From Torymus aiolomorphi (Eukaryota; Arthropoda; Insecta; Hymenoptera; Torymidae), in the NCBI GenBank assembly GCA_036365515.1, contig CM070876.1, forward strand, positions 122,269,810-122,333,809: 64,000 nt of DNA, in the 5' to 3' direction. Positions 46,521 through 58,239 of this stretch are shown piece after piece. Position 1 is the stretch's first letter. Each line of letters begins with the position of its first letter. Under the pieces are notes generated by a model, which saw only the letters and a program-made list of their open reading frames with translations, did not search any database and had not been told where the DNA came from. A program made the translations under genes and the position numbers.

Positions 46521-46555
46521 AAAATAAAAAAAAATAAAAACAAGAATAAATAAAA

Positions 46556-47224
46556 AATCCTAACTGCAAATGAATTTCCTTGAGGTGAGACGAAAATAGC
46601 TCTATGTAGTGTGCACCGGCATGTACTGACCGTGTAGCATGTAGTGAGCGTGACGTCGGTATAGCCGCATCATCCTTCGAACAGGGGCGTGAAAGCGCCT
46701 CGTGCTCGAGCAGCCGTGACGTCGATACGGCGGGGCGCGGCTTGTGCTGCGTGTATAGGTAGCAGCGATTTTTTTGCGCGTCGCCTTAATCAAAATGGTG
46801 GCTTCGCAGAGCCGGCTGACAGCGTGCAATTTCGCCGATGCCCTGCGCAGTTAAACGGCACGATGCTGTTGAGAGAAAATCAGCACGGTGTGTGTGCTGA
46901 TTTTCTAGCAAGTCCACAGCAGGACTTCGTGAGCGCGCGATGGCAAGAGAGAGATGGAGAGAGTGAAGGTAGCAGCGGGAGTGATGGCGCGCGCGCTCAC
47001 GTGTACGCACTGTGGCGTTTTTATAACCAGTACTCGCGGGCACGATAGGTGACTTCGCGACGATAGCTTTTCGTAGCTGGCGCGTGCCTCTACTCACGTC
47101 TGACGATGTGAGCGTAATCCCATGCGATGCTCCGAGTGTCCGGGCGTCCTTCTAATCGAACGCCGGTTTCGTCTATGCCCGATTCTCCGCTTCGCTTCCA
47201 AACACATCCAGCTCGAATGACCAA
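46556..47224 (-). other. BEL 5' untranslated region, LTR-proximal part, with primer site
   Basis: GC-rich and noncoding. On the minus strand, directly after the LTR end CAAACA, comes T then TGGTCATTCGAGCTGGATG (47223-47205), a TGG-starting stretch in the position of a tRNA primer site. ORFs on both strands here are Arg/Ser-rich and lack motifs. Confidence 0.6.
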
Positions 47225-47760
47225 TGTTTGGTTGGATAATGCTGGATAGGAGTCGTAAGTGAAATGAGATGTTGGATGCGTTCAAGATCCTGATTTATTG
47301 CACAATCGTGTGCAGAAGATTATGGGGGGCTACTACGTCTTCGCCGTCTCGTGCGCAACTGCCTGAGAGAGCGATGAGAGAGCGCGTCATCGCTCGAAAG
47401 CGTTTTTCGGTTATATAATACGCGTGAGTTAAGTATAAGTGCGAATGTGGGTAAATTTCGATTCACGGAAAATAAAATAAAACGACACAAATTCACACAC
47501 AATTAATAGAAAGGTATTCTTTATTATAATAAGTCGTTACAGCTCGAGGAGCCGACAGAGACTAAGCATGATTAAATTATAATATGACTGCTGCCAGCTC
47601 CTTCCTTCCTCTTATCTCTTGATAACTTGAAATTGCAGGCTGGCACGACTAGCAGCTGCACGTCGAAGGTCAGCGTAAGGAATGTCACATTACTCGCGCG
47701 CTAATTGGTCGATAGGGCTCACGCGACAAAGTGCTGACCTTGTTGACAAATTCTGCGACA
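47225..47760 (-). repeat. BEL/Pao 5' LTR with internal insertion
   Basis: Matches the 3' LTR over 47225-47424 (GATGCTGGATAGGA, TGCGCAACTGCCTGAGAGAG, TTTTTCGGTTATATAA) and 47693-47760 (CTAATTGGTCGATAGGGCTC to CTGCGACA). The middle 268 bp are foreign. Confidence 0.85.
47425..47692 (-). mobile_element. Solo-LTR-like insert in the 5' LTR
   Basis: Absent from the other LTR. On the minus strand it begins TGTGACATTCC and ends TTAACTCA, with an AATAAAGAATACC polyadenylation site. This fits a solo LTR. A target duplication is not clear, because both flanks are CGCG-rich. Confidence 0.55.
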
Positions 47761-48780
47761 ATATATAAAAGCTATATCTGTGCCAAATATCAGGACATTT
47801 GGTTGATTTTTACTCTTGTTATCATGCCCCAAAGAAATAATGTTTTTTTTCTAAAATAATTTTTTTGTCTAAAACAAATAAAGATAATCCCTGGAAATTT
47901 GAATGCAGCATTATCCGTGATAAGTTTAATGAGTGGTTGAAATTTTGCCTCGATAGGTCAAATATTCTCTGAGGAAACGTTATTCGAAAATTTATGAAAA
48001 ATATTGAACTTAGTTTGAAGATATATAAAAGCTATATCTGTGCCAAATATCAGGACATTTGGTTGATTTTTACTTTTGTTATCGTACGACAAAAAAAAAC
48101 GCTTTTCTTCTAAAATAACTTTTTTGTCTAAAACAGATAAAGATAATCTCTCGAAATTTGAATGCAGTATTATCCCTAACAAGTTTAATGAGCAGTTGAG
48201 ATTTTGCCTCAAAAAGTCAAATATTTTCTGAGAAAACGTTATTCGACAATTTACCAAAAAAATTTGTAACCTTAAATTTTTTTGCTCGTGAAAGATAAAA
48301 AAAAAGGTATATCCCTGCCAAATTTCAGGATAATTGGTTGATTGTTACTCTTGTTATCGTGCGTCAACAAACCACTTTTTTCTAAAATAATCTTTCTGAC
48401 AAAAACTAACAATGATAATCTCTTGAAAATTCAATGCAATATTTCCATGATAAGTTTATTCAGTGGTTGAAATTTTGCTTTGATAAATCAAAAATCCGTT
48501 GAGAAAATGCTATCAAAAATTAGAAACACGTTTTTAAATCTAATATCTATGGTCGTGATATCAGATTTTTTTAGACAACGAACTCAATTTGAAAATATAA
48601 AAAAGCAATATGTGTGGAAAATTTCAGGATGATTCATTGATTTTTACTCTTACTTCCGCGGAACAACAAAACCCTATTTTTTTCTAAAATAATTTTTACC
48701 TTAAAATCATATGAAGATAATCGCTTGAAATTTTACATCTCTGAAGTTGGTAGAACAATTTTGGCCCAAGGTAAAATAAA
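47761..48780. repeat. Tandem array of ~260-300-bp units
   Basis: Four units start near 47761, 48020, 48290 and 48594. Each carries AAAGCTATATCTGTGCCAAAT or a variant, GGTTGATTTTTACTCTTGTTATC, TTTCTAAAATAAT and AAAGATAATCTC. They are diverged from one another. The 31793-32105 unit belongs to the same array. Confidence 0.8.
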
Positions 48781-50560
48781 CAATTGGATAACTTGTTGTA
48801 AATTATCCATGAAATTGATAATTTTGCGGTGAACCTTTAAAATAAAACAAAAGTATGCTCTGATACTTTCAACCGAAGTTAGCCTAATGTCTAATAACAA
48901 TTAAAAACCACAGATATCACAACGGTACTTAGATCGAAATTTGCTGCTTCTCCGACGTAAGACAGCTAATTAATAATAATAAAGACAGCACTGGATAACC
49001 GACCAAAAGAGGTCGGTTATCCAGTAATAGCTATGAAAAACTTAGCCGCCGTTTCGCCGTAATGAGACGATATAGTGCAGAAAATCGGATATCAATCTTT
49101 TTAATTTTTATATCAATAGTCCTTTCAAACTAGAGCGCAAGAGGAGTGAAGCTCTCGAAGACGAGCTTTACGTGCGTACACTCACACAGAAAAATGGGAA
49201 AATCTGCTAAAAATGCGCATAGAGTTAAGGCTTCCGACGGCTTTCAAGTTAGCAAATTCGAAAAATAAAAAATATTACTTCTGGAACATTTGCCACTCAT
49301 TATTCGTGATTCAATTGTGAAGGTATTAATTTAGTTGCATACATTTTAGTCATTTTGGTTAAAGAAACCAGGTGAGCTGCTATCAAGATATGAAGATAGC
49401 AGGACACTAAAAAAAGATAGATACCAATAAATCTATTAAGAATATGCCACAAATTATCCAGTAGTAATGACAGGCCGCTTATTTTTATGACAACATCCTG
49501 ACATTTCAGGAAAGGCACACGCGATAAGATCACCTTCAGGTTCTTCACTGTTTTCTGTATCTCCTCACTAGACTAAGTTTTGACAGGGATCTCCTATTTT
49601 TATGTACGTATCGAGCTAAAAATGTTGCCGCCTAACTCGCTTTCATAACTTCACTATAGCGAAATCGGTGCGTGTTTCCGCTAGCTTAAATCTTTTTTGT
49701 CGCATAAAAAGGGGCCAATGCATATTTGGAGGGAAGGAGGGAGCTAGAAATTATATCCGGTGTTAATAAATTTAAATTAAGCATTTTGAGCCATTTTGTA
49801 CTCGCGCAAGTGATTACGTTAAGAGTATCGTGTTTTCCGGAATTTGTTATTTAAGAATGTGTTAAAAATCAACACCTTAGGATTTTAAGCAGGGCTTAAA
49901 AATTAATTCAGCGTGTTAGGTGATATCAAACGATAGGCATTGGCTAAAAATCTTTACTAGTGGTAATAAATTGGCTTAAAATTTGTTAAAAATTATCTAA
50001 TAATTCATTTTGTGGATTACGCCATAGTTTCTACTGTAGCTTAATAGTGCCAATTCCTATGCCACTATCATTGAGCTAGCGCTCGTCTTTCCTGAGTTAG
50101 AGTGAGTTGACCTGTTACTCTCAATTCTAACTAGAAGATTGATTTGATTTGATTTCTTCTTTGTTCACACTTTGGGGTAAAACTCTGTATAGCGCTGTGT
50201 CAAAAAATACAGAGGAATATATATTAAATAATAGACTAAGATATAGAATAACAAAAGTGTATGGTGGTAGCAACAACAAAATTATAGTGTGACCAGTAGG
50301 AACACATGCGCAGGTACATTGAATGCAACGTTGTAGTGGACGAGGTGCGGTAGTTTAACACGCTACGCAAGTACCGAGATGCAGTGTAAAAATTGATGAT
50401 ACAATAGTTAAAATTAACCTGTAAATACATCTAGATAACGGAGATTATGAGGTATATATAACGGAGATTTAATTTTAACAGAAATTAAAGGCTCTGCAGC
50501 TTACAATCTAGAGCTTACAATCTATGGCTTAAGATCGCATGCCTATAACCTAAAGCCTAA
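48781..50560. other. Noncoding region with one strong hairpin
   Basis: No gene is recognised. At 48990-49024, ACTGGATAACCGACC and its exact complement flank a 6-nt loop (15-bp perfect stem). The rest is AT-rich with short motif-free ORFs. Confidence 0.5.
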
Positions 50561-50940
50561 AGCCGAAAACTGCGCACGCATGGCTGTTCGGGCGGCACGA
50601 TAGAGAAGACGACGTGGCAGGCCTTCATCACTCACACGCTTTTCCTAGTTTGGCCACGTCTCGGTCGAAGAAGAGTAAATCGCACAGAGTGCTCTTGAAA
50701 GACGCAAATTTCGCGGAGGAAAAATCGACGACATGCTCTGAGTTAAGCTTCAAAGCATGGAGAGTAATCGAGTGCTTAAATGACTCTGTACGTGGTGCGG
50801 GCTGTTTGAACGGCTGCGGTGGGAGCCTATTTGAACGACGTACCTCGAGGTCAAAATTCACCCGGCTGTTGACAAGCCCGACTAGGTAGTGAGGGCAAAC
50901 GTCAGCGACTATCTTGTGGTAGGCCTGGACCCTTTTGGCA
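50561..50940. other. GC-richer island, origin unknown
   Basis: ORFs open on both strands (50614-50889 plus, 50861-50628 minus), neither with a motif, so coding status cannot be decided. It could be an exon or a retroelement remnant. Confidence 0.3.
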
Positions 50941-51575
<635 letters not shown>

Positions 51576-51579
51576 TTTG

Positions 51580-52030
51580 CATCCTTTGAGGATTTTATTC
51601 AGCATCATACCGATACTTTGAGGATTTATTCTCAAAGTGCCAAGGTATGAAATGGTACTTTTGAGGATTTATATTAGTACCTTCTACCCAGAGAGGGGAT
51701 TATTTCTTTAGTCAAGCGCGCAAGACTCTGGCGAAAGAAACTTTAGATCCTCAAAGTTACGGGTATGAATAATGTATACATATATATATATTTATCTGCA
51801 ACGGTTCGTTCCGGGACGTTTACACTGTACATCGCTGTTATTTCCGGGACGCGCTGTTTTTTCCGGGACGTCCCGGAAATTTTTCTGTACGTAAGCGTTA
51901 TTTCTGGGACGCGTCTAGAGTCAATAACCCCAGGGATATTATTTCTTTAGTCACGCGCTTATATAGGGAACTCTGAAGAGATAAACTATAGGACCCTGTA
52001 GATTACCAGAAATAACGTGTATAGGTCTTT
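51580..52030. repeat. GGGACGTCCC / TTATTTCTTTAGTC repeat cluster 1
   Basis: Contains TTCCGGGACGTCCCGGAAAT (palindrome, about 51865), several TTATTTCYGGGACG blocks, GGATTATTTCTTTAGTC at 51697-51713, and ATATTATTTCTTTAGTC near 51936. Repeated TTTGAGGATTTAT blocks occur at 51586-51672. The same motif set occurs in inverted orientation at 58240-58490. Confidence 0.7.
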
Positions 52031-52054
52031 ATATATATATATATATATATATGT

Positions 52055-53998
52055 GGGATGTTTGAGGTGAAATGAGCATCTCAAAATTTTAAAATCGCTC
52101 AAAACTCGTTTATTTTAGTTTTTTATGAAAAAAATATGTTCCTCAAATTTTAGGTTGATATTTGCATAAAAACGTTGTACAACATTGAAAATGCAAAGTT
52201 CTTGTAATTTTTGGTTAAAATCCAAGTTTATTCATTTTTTTACTCAAAATCTTGAAACTTTTTATATAGAACATAGATTAGAAAAAAGTTTGCATTTTAT
52301 TTTTAGAGTACACTAGTATTTTTTTTATGACCCTTTTTGAAAGTCTCTGATTGGTTGGTTTTTGGTATACCTTCATCGACCAAAAGTAAGGACTACGCCA
52401 GTACCAAATTTCTTCACTAAAGTTATTTTTAATTCTTTGGACACAATACTTTAATTTAAAAAAAAAAGTTTATGGCTAGAGCTAAGGAAAAAATTTTACA
52501 GCACACTGAAAATTGATAAAAACCATGAAAATGATAAATCATGCAACCTTAAGCCATTCTGTGATTGAGTATCATTTGAAGACTTCATGTCACTTATCTT
52601 GCTACAAAATTTTGTATCAGCAGTAAATCTACATTAAAAAACTAATTTGATTTGTCGAATACTTCATACAATATATTTAGCAATGTGCTCAAACCTTACT
52701 TACTTTGAATTTTCTGAATAGATATTATAACTGATTGACATCAGCGTTACCGGTACCTGGATCAAGAATTCATTCTAATTTTGAATCAGTGCTTTCTTAA
52801 TATTATATAAGTATTTCTATAATATACTACAGTAATACCATATAAGTACTTTTTATAGTGATTTAAATTATTTAATACAGAAAATCAGACGTGTTGCATA
52901 TAAACATTTGCATAAATTCCATAACAATAATTGTACTGAGATTCTTGAAAAATAATTGTTAATTGCAGCCGGTCAACATAATGTAACAAAACGGAACACT
53001 GAAAGCTTACATTAAAATAGCTGTGCAATTGATGTGATTGATATGAACTTTGGAAATTAAAAAAAAAATGATTAGACAAAAATACTTTATATATTTCATA
53101 CAAAAGAACCATATGAAAAATTATCGATTTTGATATCTTATAACGGAATTAAATACCTGTACTATCGCATTCTAATCACCAGTTTCACAATTCCAATTCG
53201 AGTTAATTTATTAACAGTAAGATAGTAATTTTAAAGTTTAAATTCATCTAAAGTAGTATAAAACATGATTTTTGTGAATATTCGATAAAGATTAACTTAC
53301 TATAAATGGAAGGAAGGAAGCTTAGATTTTGCTTAAAGGTTGAATACACGGGTTTTCGAGGTCGTTGATCACGATTATGTTATCAGACTTTCGAAATTCA
53401 AAATGGTTGATCCAATTTGATGGTTAAACATGCGGAGAAAGCTTAGATTCTGCCGTAAATTGGTATACAGAGATTTTCAAGACCTCTGATCAAGATTTTG
53501 CTATTGGACTTTCGAAATTCAAAATGGCGGATCTTATATAGCTGTCAAAAGTTCGACGGAAGTTTAGATTTTGCTTAAAGTTTGTTTGCAGGAGTTTTCT
53601 AGGTCGATGATCACGATTTTGCTATCTATATTTGTCGAATAAATAATATTTGGCCGCAGACTCAATATCCTTCGATGAAGGTATACTAAGAAGCAGACAA
53701 TCAGAGACTTAAAAAAGGGTCATAAAATAAATACTTGCATATTTTACAGAAAAAATGCAAACTTTTTGCCAATCAATGTTCTATACAAAAAGTTTCAAGA
53801 TTTTGAGTTAAAAAATGAATAAACTTGGTTTTTAACCAAAAATTGCGAAAAAAATTGAATTTTCAATCTTGCATAGCATTTTTATTTTTGCAAATATCGA
53901 CCTAAAATTTGAGGAACATTTTTTTTCATGAAAAATTAAAAGAAAAGGAGTTTTGAGCGATTTTAAAATTTTGAGCTGTTGACCACCTGAAATATCCC
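52055..53998. mobile_element. 1.94-kb element with ~340-bp inverted repeats
   Basis: Ends GGGATGTTTGAGGTG and CACCTGAAATATCCC. Inverted arms 52055-52392 and 53665-53998 share AAATCGCTCAAAACTC, TTCCTCAAATTTTAGGT and TTTTGAGT..AAAAATGAATAAACTTGG-like blocks. A ~120-bp unit (TTTCGAAATTCAAAATGG, GATCACGATTTTGCTATC) is tandemly repeated about three times at 53325-53640. No transposase. Confidence 0.82.
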
Positions 53999-54023
53999 AT
54001 ATATATATATATTTATATATACA

Positions 54024-54060
54024 CTAGGGGGGTACCTCCCTACTCGCTCCGCTCGTCAAC
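54024..54060 (-). mobile_element. Helitron 3' terminus (minus strand)
   Basis: Minus strand reads GACGAGCGGAGCGAGTA, then an imperfect hairpin GGGAGGTACC/CCCCC, then CTAG followed by T. Its element extends to higher coordinates. The subterminal block is shared with 58491-58530. Confidence 0.75.
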
Positions 54061-55410
54061 CTCTCACCTTTGACAAAAAATAAGTAACATTCTTGGTTTC
54101 AAGGCGAGTTGTAATAGATATTTTTCATATGTTATATGAATTTAAACATTCAACGTAACGCTTAAGAGAATCTATCAATTCTTCTTTTTTTTATTGAAAC
54201 AAAAAAAAGTTTCCAACGTCACCTTTGAGGTACTATTAACGGATGCGTTGGATTTTTATTTAAAGTGGTATCATTCGCCAATAGTCCTACATAACCACTT
54301 CTCATATTAAAATATATTACAAATAACCGTTTAAGGCATAGCTTAAAGGAATTCTCTCGTTTTGAATAAGAAAGCAGATTTTAATAAAATTTGAAGGACT
54401 GGTTAGTGTAACTCTTAAAATAACTCAGTTAAATTTTTCGAACCAATAAGTTCCTAGGAAGCAAGATATTGATGTTTTCGTTTAAGTAATTTAACCTGGA
54501 GTCTTATGGGAATTCGCACAAATTTACGTATTTTGCAGGGCATTAAAAGTTGTTTGTAATGAAAAAATTTTCATCCAAAGATAAGCATGCGACGAACAAC
54601 TATTGCTCTTAAAAAGTATCATTGTATACCTCTGTGTATTAAAAAAAATTTAGTCCATTAAAAAAGGTACATTTAACCTCAAAAAATGAGTCAAATCAAC
54701 TTCACTACAAAACTTGTTATTGATCATTCAGATGAATAGAATTGTTTTGTTTGAATGTATAATTATTAATTAATTAACCAGTATTTGTAAGACTTTCTTG
54801 AACAAGATTTACTTTGTAAATAACAAATAGATCAATGGCCCTCATTTTCCCTAGTTTGGTATCGAGAGAATTCCCTTAATGTTCAAACAAAGCACATATA
54901 TTTTTCCCTGATCATTATAACCGATAATGGTAATGTTATAGACTTAAAGGAAATCTTATTTTAAGGAGGAGCTTTAAATTAAAGAGGAGTTGCATAGTAT
55001 AATGTGTTATACTTACACGTGCATTGGAATTAATTTTAATTTTTTTGGATTCGATTTATATTTTAAAGAGGAGCTACAAAATTAAGGAGGGACTGCACAG
55101 CGGCAGGGGTGAAAGTTTTTTGTAAATTGACGCTTACGAGAAGTTTTCATCTCAGAAGATTAACTCAATTAATTTTTAAGTTAATCGATTGTGTTCTATT
55201 TTTTCCACATCATCTTAGAAGTAAATAGAATGATGCGTTTTATAAAAATGGGAATATTCAAGCAAACACCAACAAATTGGTGCAATGGGAATATTGTATT
55301 TTTTTAAATATGCACAAAACTCAAGTAGAGAGCGGGCACTGTTACAATTTACCAACATAGAGCACAGTGATTAGTGAAGTTATTTTATCTGATATATGTT
55401 TTAGAAATAA
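54061..55410 (-). other. Presumed interior of the minus-strand Helitron
   Basis: AT-rich with no ORF of note, consistent with a non-autonomous Helitron. The 5' end was not found. Confidence 0.4.
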
Positions 55411-55620
55411 GAGGGGTCTGAGGGTGGTCACGAGGGGGGTCTGAAGGGGGTACGAGGGGGGTACAAGAGGGTGGCGCGGCGGCGCGGGCGGGGCGTTGAG
55501 GGGGGCTCCGCCATGCTCCAAATAACGTAAAAAAATCACAATTTTACGTTACTTTGAGAGGGTTTGAAGGGGGTCTGTGGGTGGCGAGGGGGGTGTGGGG
55601 GGTTTACGTGACACGTATAA
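55411..55620. repeat. G-rich tandem tract
   Basis: Repeats of GAGGGGGGTCTGAAGGGGG and GGTACGAGGGGGGTACAAG, then GGCGCGGCGGCGCGGGCGGG. Many runs of four or more G lie close together on the plus strand, which could form G-quadruplexes. Confidence 0.7.
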
Positions 55621-55649
55621 CGCTGCGAACTATACAATATATATATATA

Positions 55650-56633
55650 TTTCATTTAAAGAAATCTGCTGCTGAGGTGCATCGGTCGCTTGTAGAAGTT
55701 TACGGTGATGCTGCTTTAAATGAGAGAAGTTGTCGTGAGTGGTTTCAAAAGTTTAAAAACGGCGATTTTGACGTAGAAGATAAAGAACGCGAAGGAAGGC
55801 CAGTCAAGTTTGAAGACGCTGAGTTAGAGGCATTATTGGACGAAGACTCATGCCAAACTGAAGAGCAGCTCGCAGGAAGCTTGGGAGTGACTCAACAAGC
55901 GATTTCACACCGTCTCAAGACCATTGGTATGGTACAAAAGCAAGGAAATTGGGTTCTGCATGAACTGAAATCCAGAGACGTCGAGCGCCGTCTTTTCACG
56001 TGCGAACAACTTCTCCAAAAACAAAGTCGAAAGGGTTTTTTGCGTCGAATAGTGACGGGGGATGAAAAGTGTATCTACTACGACAACCCAAAGCGTAGGA
56101 AATCATGGGGTAAGCCCGGCCATGTACCAACTTCAACGGCCAAACCGAATATTTATGGCAAGAAGTTAATGTTGTGCATTTGGTGGGATCAGCTGGGAGT
56201 AATCTATTACGAGCTACTCCAGCCTAACGAAACTATCACTGGAGAACGTTATCAACAGCAACTGTTGCAATTGAGCAGATAATCGAAGCTTAAACGCCCC
56301 CAATATTCCAAAAGACATAACAAAGTGATTTTTCAGCAAGACAACGCTCGGCCACATGTTGCAAAAGTCGTCAAGGATACTTTGGAAGCTTTACAATAGG
56401 ATATCTCACCACACCCGCCGTATTCACCAGACAATGCTCCTTCGGACTACCATTTGTTCCGGTCGATGGCTCATGCCCTGGTCAAGCAGCACTTCCCTTC
56501 TTACGAAGAAGCCAAAAATTGGGTAGATTCATGGATAGCCTCAAAAGATGAAGAGTTTTTTCGATGTGGCATCTGAATGCTGCCAGAAAGATGGCAAAAA
56601 GTAGTGGCCAATGACGGACAATATTTTGAATAA
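55650..56633 (+). pseudogene. Mariner transposase (DD34D), three nonsense codons
   Basis: One continuous frame from 55650 to TAA 56631-56633 covers most of a mariner transposase: AAEVHRSLVEVYGDAALNE and REWFQKFKNGDFDVEDKER (first DNA-binding HTH and linker), GRPVKFEDAELEALLDED, a second HTH (GVTQQAISHRLKTIG), VTGDEKCIYYDNPKRRKSW (Asp 1), VIFQQDNARPH (Asp 2), APSDYHLF (Asp 3, 34 residues on) and MLPERWQKV. In-frame stops are TAA 56280, TAG 56397 and TGA 56574. The N-terminal ~20-30 residues and both inverted repeats are missing, so it is also truncated. It would have cut and pasted at TA. Confidence 0.93.
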
Positions 56634-56648
56634 AATGTAATGTATATT

Positions 56649-56789
56649 TTTGCTTCCTCCTAGAGGAAGCTTTGTGATAGTAAAAAAAAAAGTTTATGAG
56701 ATAATGTGTTAGAAATGTTATTTAGCAAATTTGGAATCGAAATACACTATTTTTAGAAAATGTCCGTATGGATGTGTGTGTGTGTATGT

Positions 56790-56858
<69 letters not shown>

Positions 56859-58162
56859 GGTGTTTGTGTGTGTGTGTCCGTATACGCTGATATCTCATGA
56901 TCTACTCGACCGATTTTAACGGGAGAGTGATCATTTTTTTAGATTTTGCTTCCACAATTGGGGTCAATATTCTATTTTTGTAAAATTTAATTTTTTTTTT
57001 ATAGCCATTTGTTAATTTTCAAAATTTTTATTTTCGATTTTTTTAATATTTAGAACAAATATTGTTTATATATCATGAATTCTCTGTATGTAGGATAAAA
57101 TTATCTACAATTTAAAAAAAAAAGTCGGTAGCTATATTTCATCATAAGTTATTGATGAAAATGTAATTTTTTGTAAATAGGTTATATTTCGAAATTAAAA
57201 AAAGATATTAACATGAATATTTTTTTGGTTATAAAGGATATTAAGTACTATAACGTACTAAATTGTTAGGTTTTTTTATTCATTATTTTTTGAGAAAAAA
57301 ATTATTTATAAAAAAAGTAATTTTTTTTGTCGTTCAATAACTATAGTAAAATTGGCTTATTCACTTTGAAATTCTTTATAGGGGTAGATTTTGTATACCA
57401 GTCGAGTGAGTTCTTTGGGCAAAAGGATTGATCCATAAATTTCGGAGATATTTGAGATTAAAATTTTTTTCAATTTTTTTGAAATTGTAATTTCTCGAGA
57501 ACGGCTCTATGTATCTAAATGGGGTGGGTGCCATTCGAAAGAGAATTAAATTACCTATATTTTCTAAAAAAAATTAATTCTCTAGCTATGACGGTTCTTT
57601 TGTTATTAACAAAAACGTAAAAATTGAAAAATGAAAAAAAATGAGTTTTATATGTTCAACTATTACAAGAGTAAAGTTGTCTTATTCGCTTCAAAATTCA
57701 TTGTAGAGGTATATTATTGATAGTTCTCGGATGAGTTCTTTTGGCAAAATGATTGGTTCATAAATTTAAGAGATATTTGAGGTTAAAATTTTTCTAGACA
57801 TTTTAAAAATGTATTTCTTGAGGATGGCTCTGTGTATCTGAATGGGATGAGTAGCATTTGAAAGAGAATGAAAATATTTATATTTTCTAAAAAGAAAAAT
57901 TTTTTAGTTATCACGGTTTTTTATTATTAACAAAAATGTAAAACTTGAAAAATTGATAAATGAAAAAAAATCTGTTTTTATCAAATTTTTTAAAATACAT
58001 TCCCGCACATTATAACAGCAAAAATTACAAGTTAATATTTTCCATAAAATTTTTCCAATTTTTTTCGTGAAAAGTTTATTTTTCGAATTTTAATTTAATA
58101 AAAGGAATCAGTAAATTATTTTGAGGAAGCTACGTGCCAATGAATTGGTAGCAGTTTTTTTA
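56649..58162 (+). mobile_element. 1.5-kb noncoding dispersed repeat, copy 2
   Basis: Collinear with 29098-30762: the same 5' hairpin GCTTCCTCCTAGAGGAAGC, TG tract (56773-56878), long AT-rich body with FFRNINK-type artefact ORFs absent, and the same 3' sequence GGAAGCTACGTGCCAATGAATTGG. It begins 15 bp after the mariner stop codon, so it removed or replaced the mariner 3' end. Confidence 0.8.
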
Positions 58163-58239
58163 GAATAAATTGATAATTTTTATAAAAAAACGGCGGAAAC
58201 TTATTTGTATTTACAATATATATACATATATATATAAAT

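Larger units (their letters stand above)
43801..46555 (+). mobile_element. Second CR1-like LINE, lacking endonuclease
   Basis: Short ORF1, RT, C-terminal region and an A-rich 3' tail (46520-46555, AAATAAAAAAAAATAAAAAC) interrupted by a MITE. It is the same family as the minus LINE (parallel blocks LDPLQTGFRKHHSTATALLK and GRKQRVE). Again ORF1 is followed at once by the region just before RT, without an endonuclease. Confidence 0.75.
32106..47765 (-). mobile_element. BEL/Pao LTR retrotransposon with nested insertions
   Basis: Minus-strand element bounded by the 3' LTR (32111-32378) and 5' LTR (47225-47760), with ATATA at 32106-32110 and 47761-47765 as a 5-bp target duplication. Internally, from the 5' side, the order is primer site, 5' UTR, [two LINEs], 5' UTR, gag, protease, RT, RNase H, integrase and polypurine tract. 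Inserts are two LINEs (39179-46555, with a MITE at 46359), a MITE in integrase (33345-33640) and an LTR-like insert in the 5' LTR. Without them the element would be about 7.8 kb. The flanking array resumes on both sides, which supports the reading. Confidence 0.82.

Noticed and set aside
39113..46620. CCTTGAGGTGAGA-containing direct repeats flanking the LINE block as a long target-site duplication
   Set aside because: They are too diverged for a duplication made by one insertion; more likely repeats within the BEL 5' UTR.
50614..50889. 91-codon plus ORF as a host gene
   Set aside because: The opposite strand is equally open, there is no motif, and no splice or promoter evidence decides between them.
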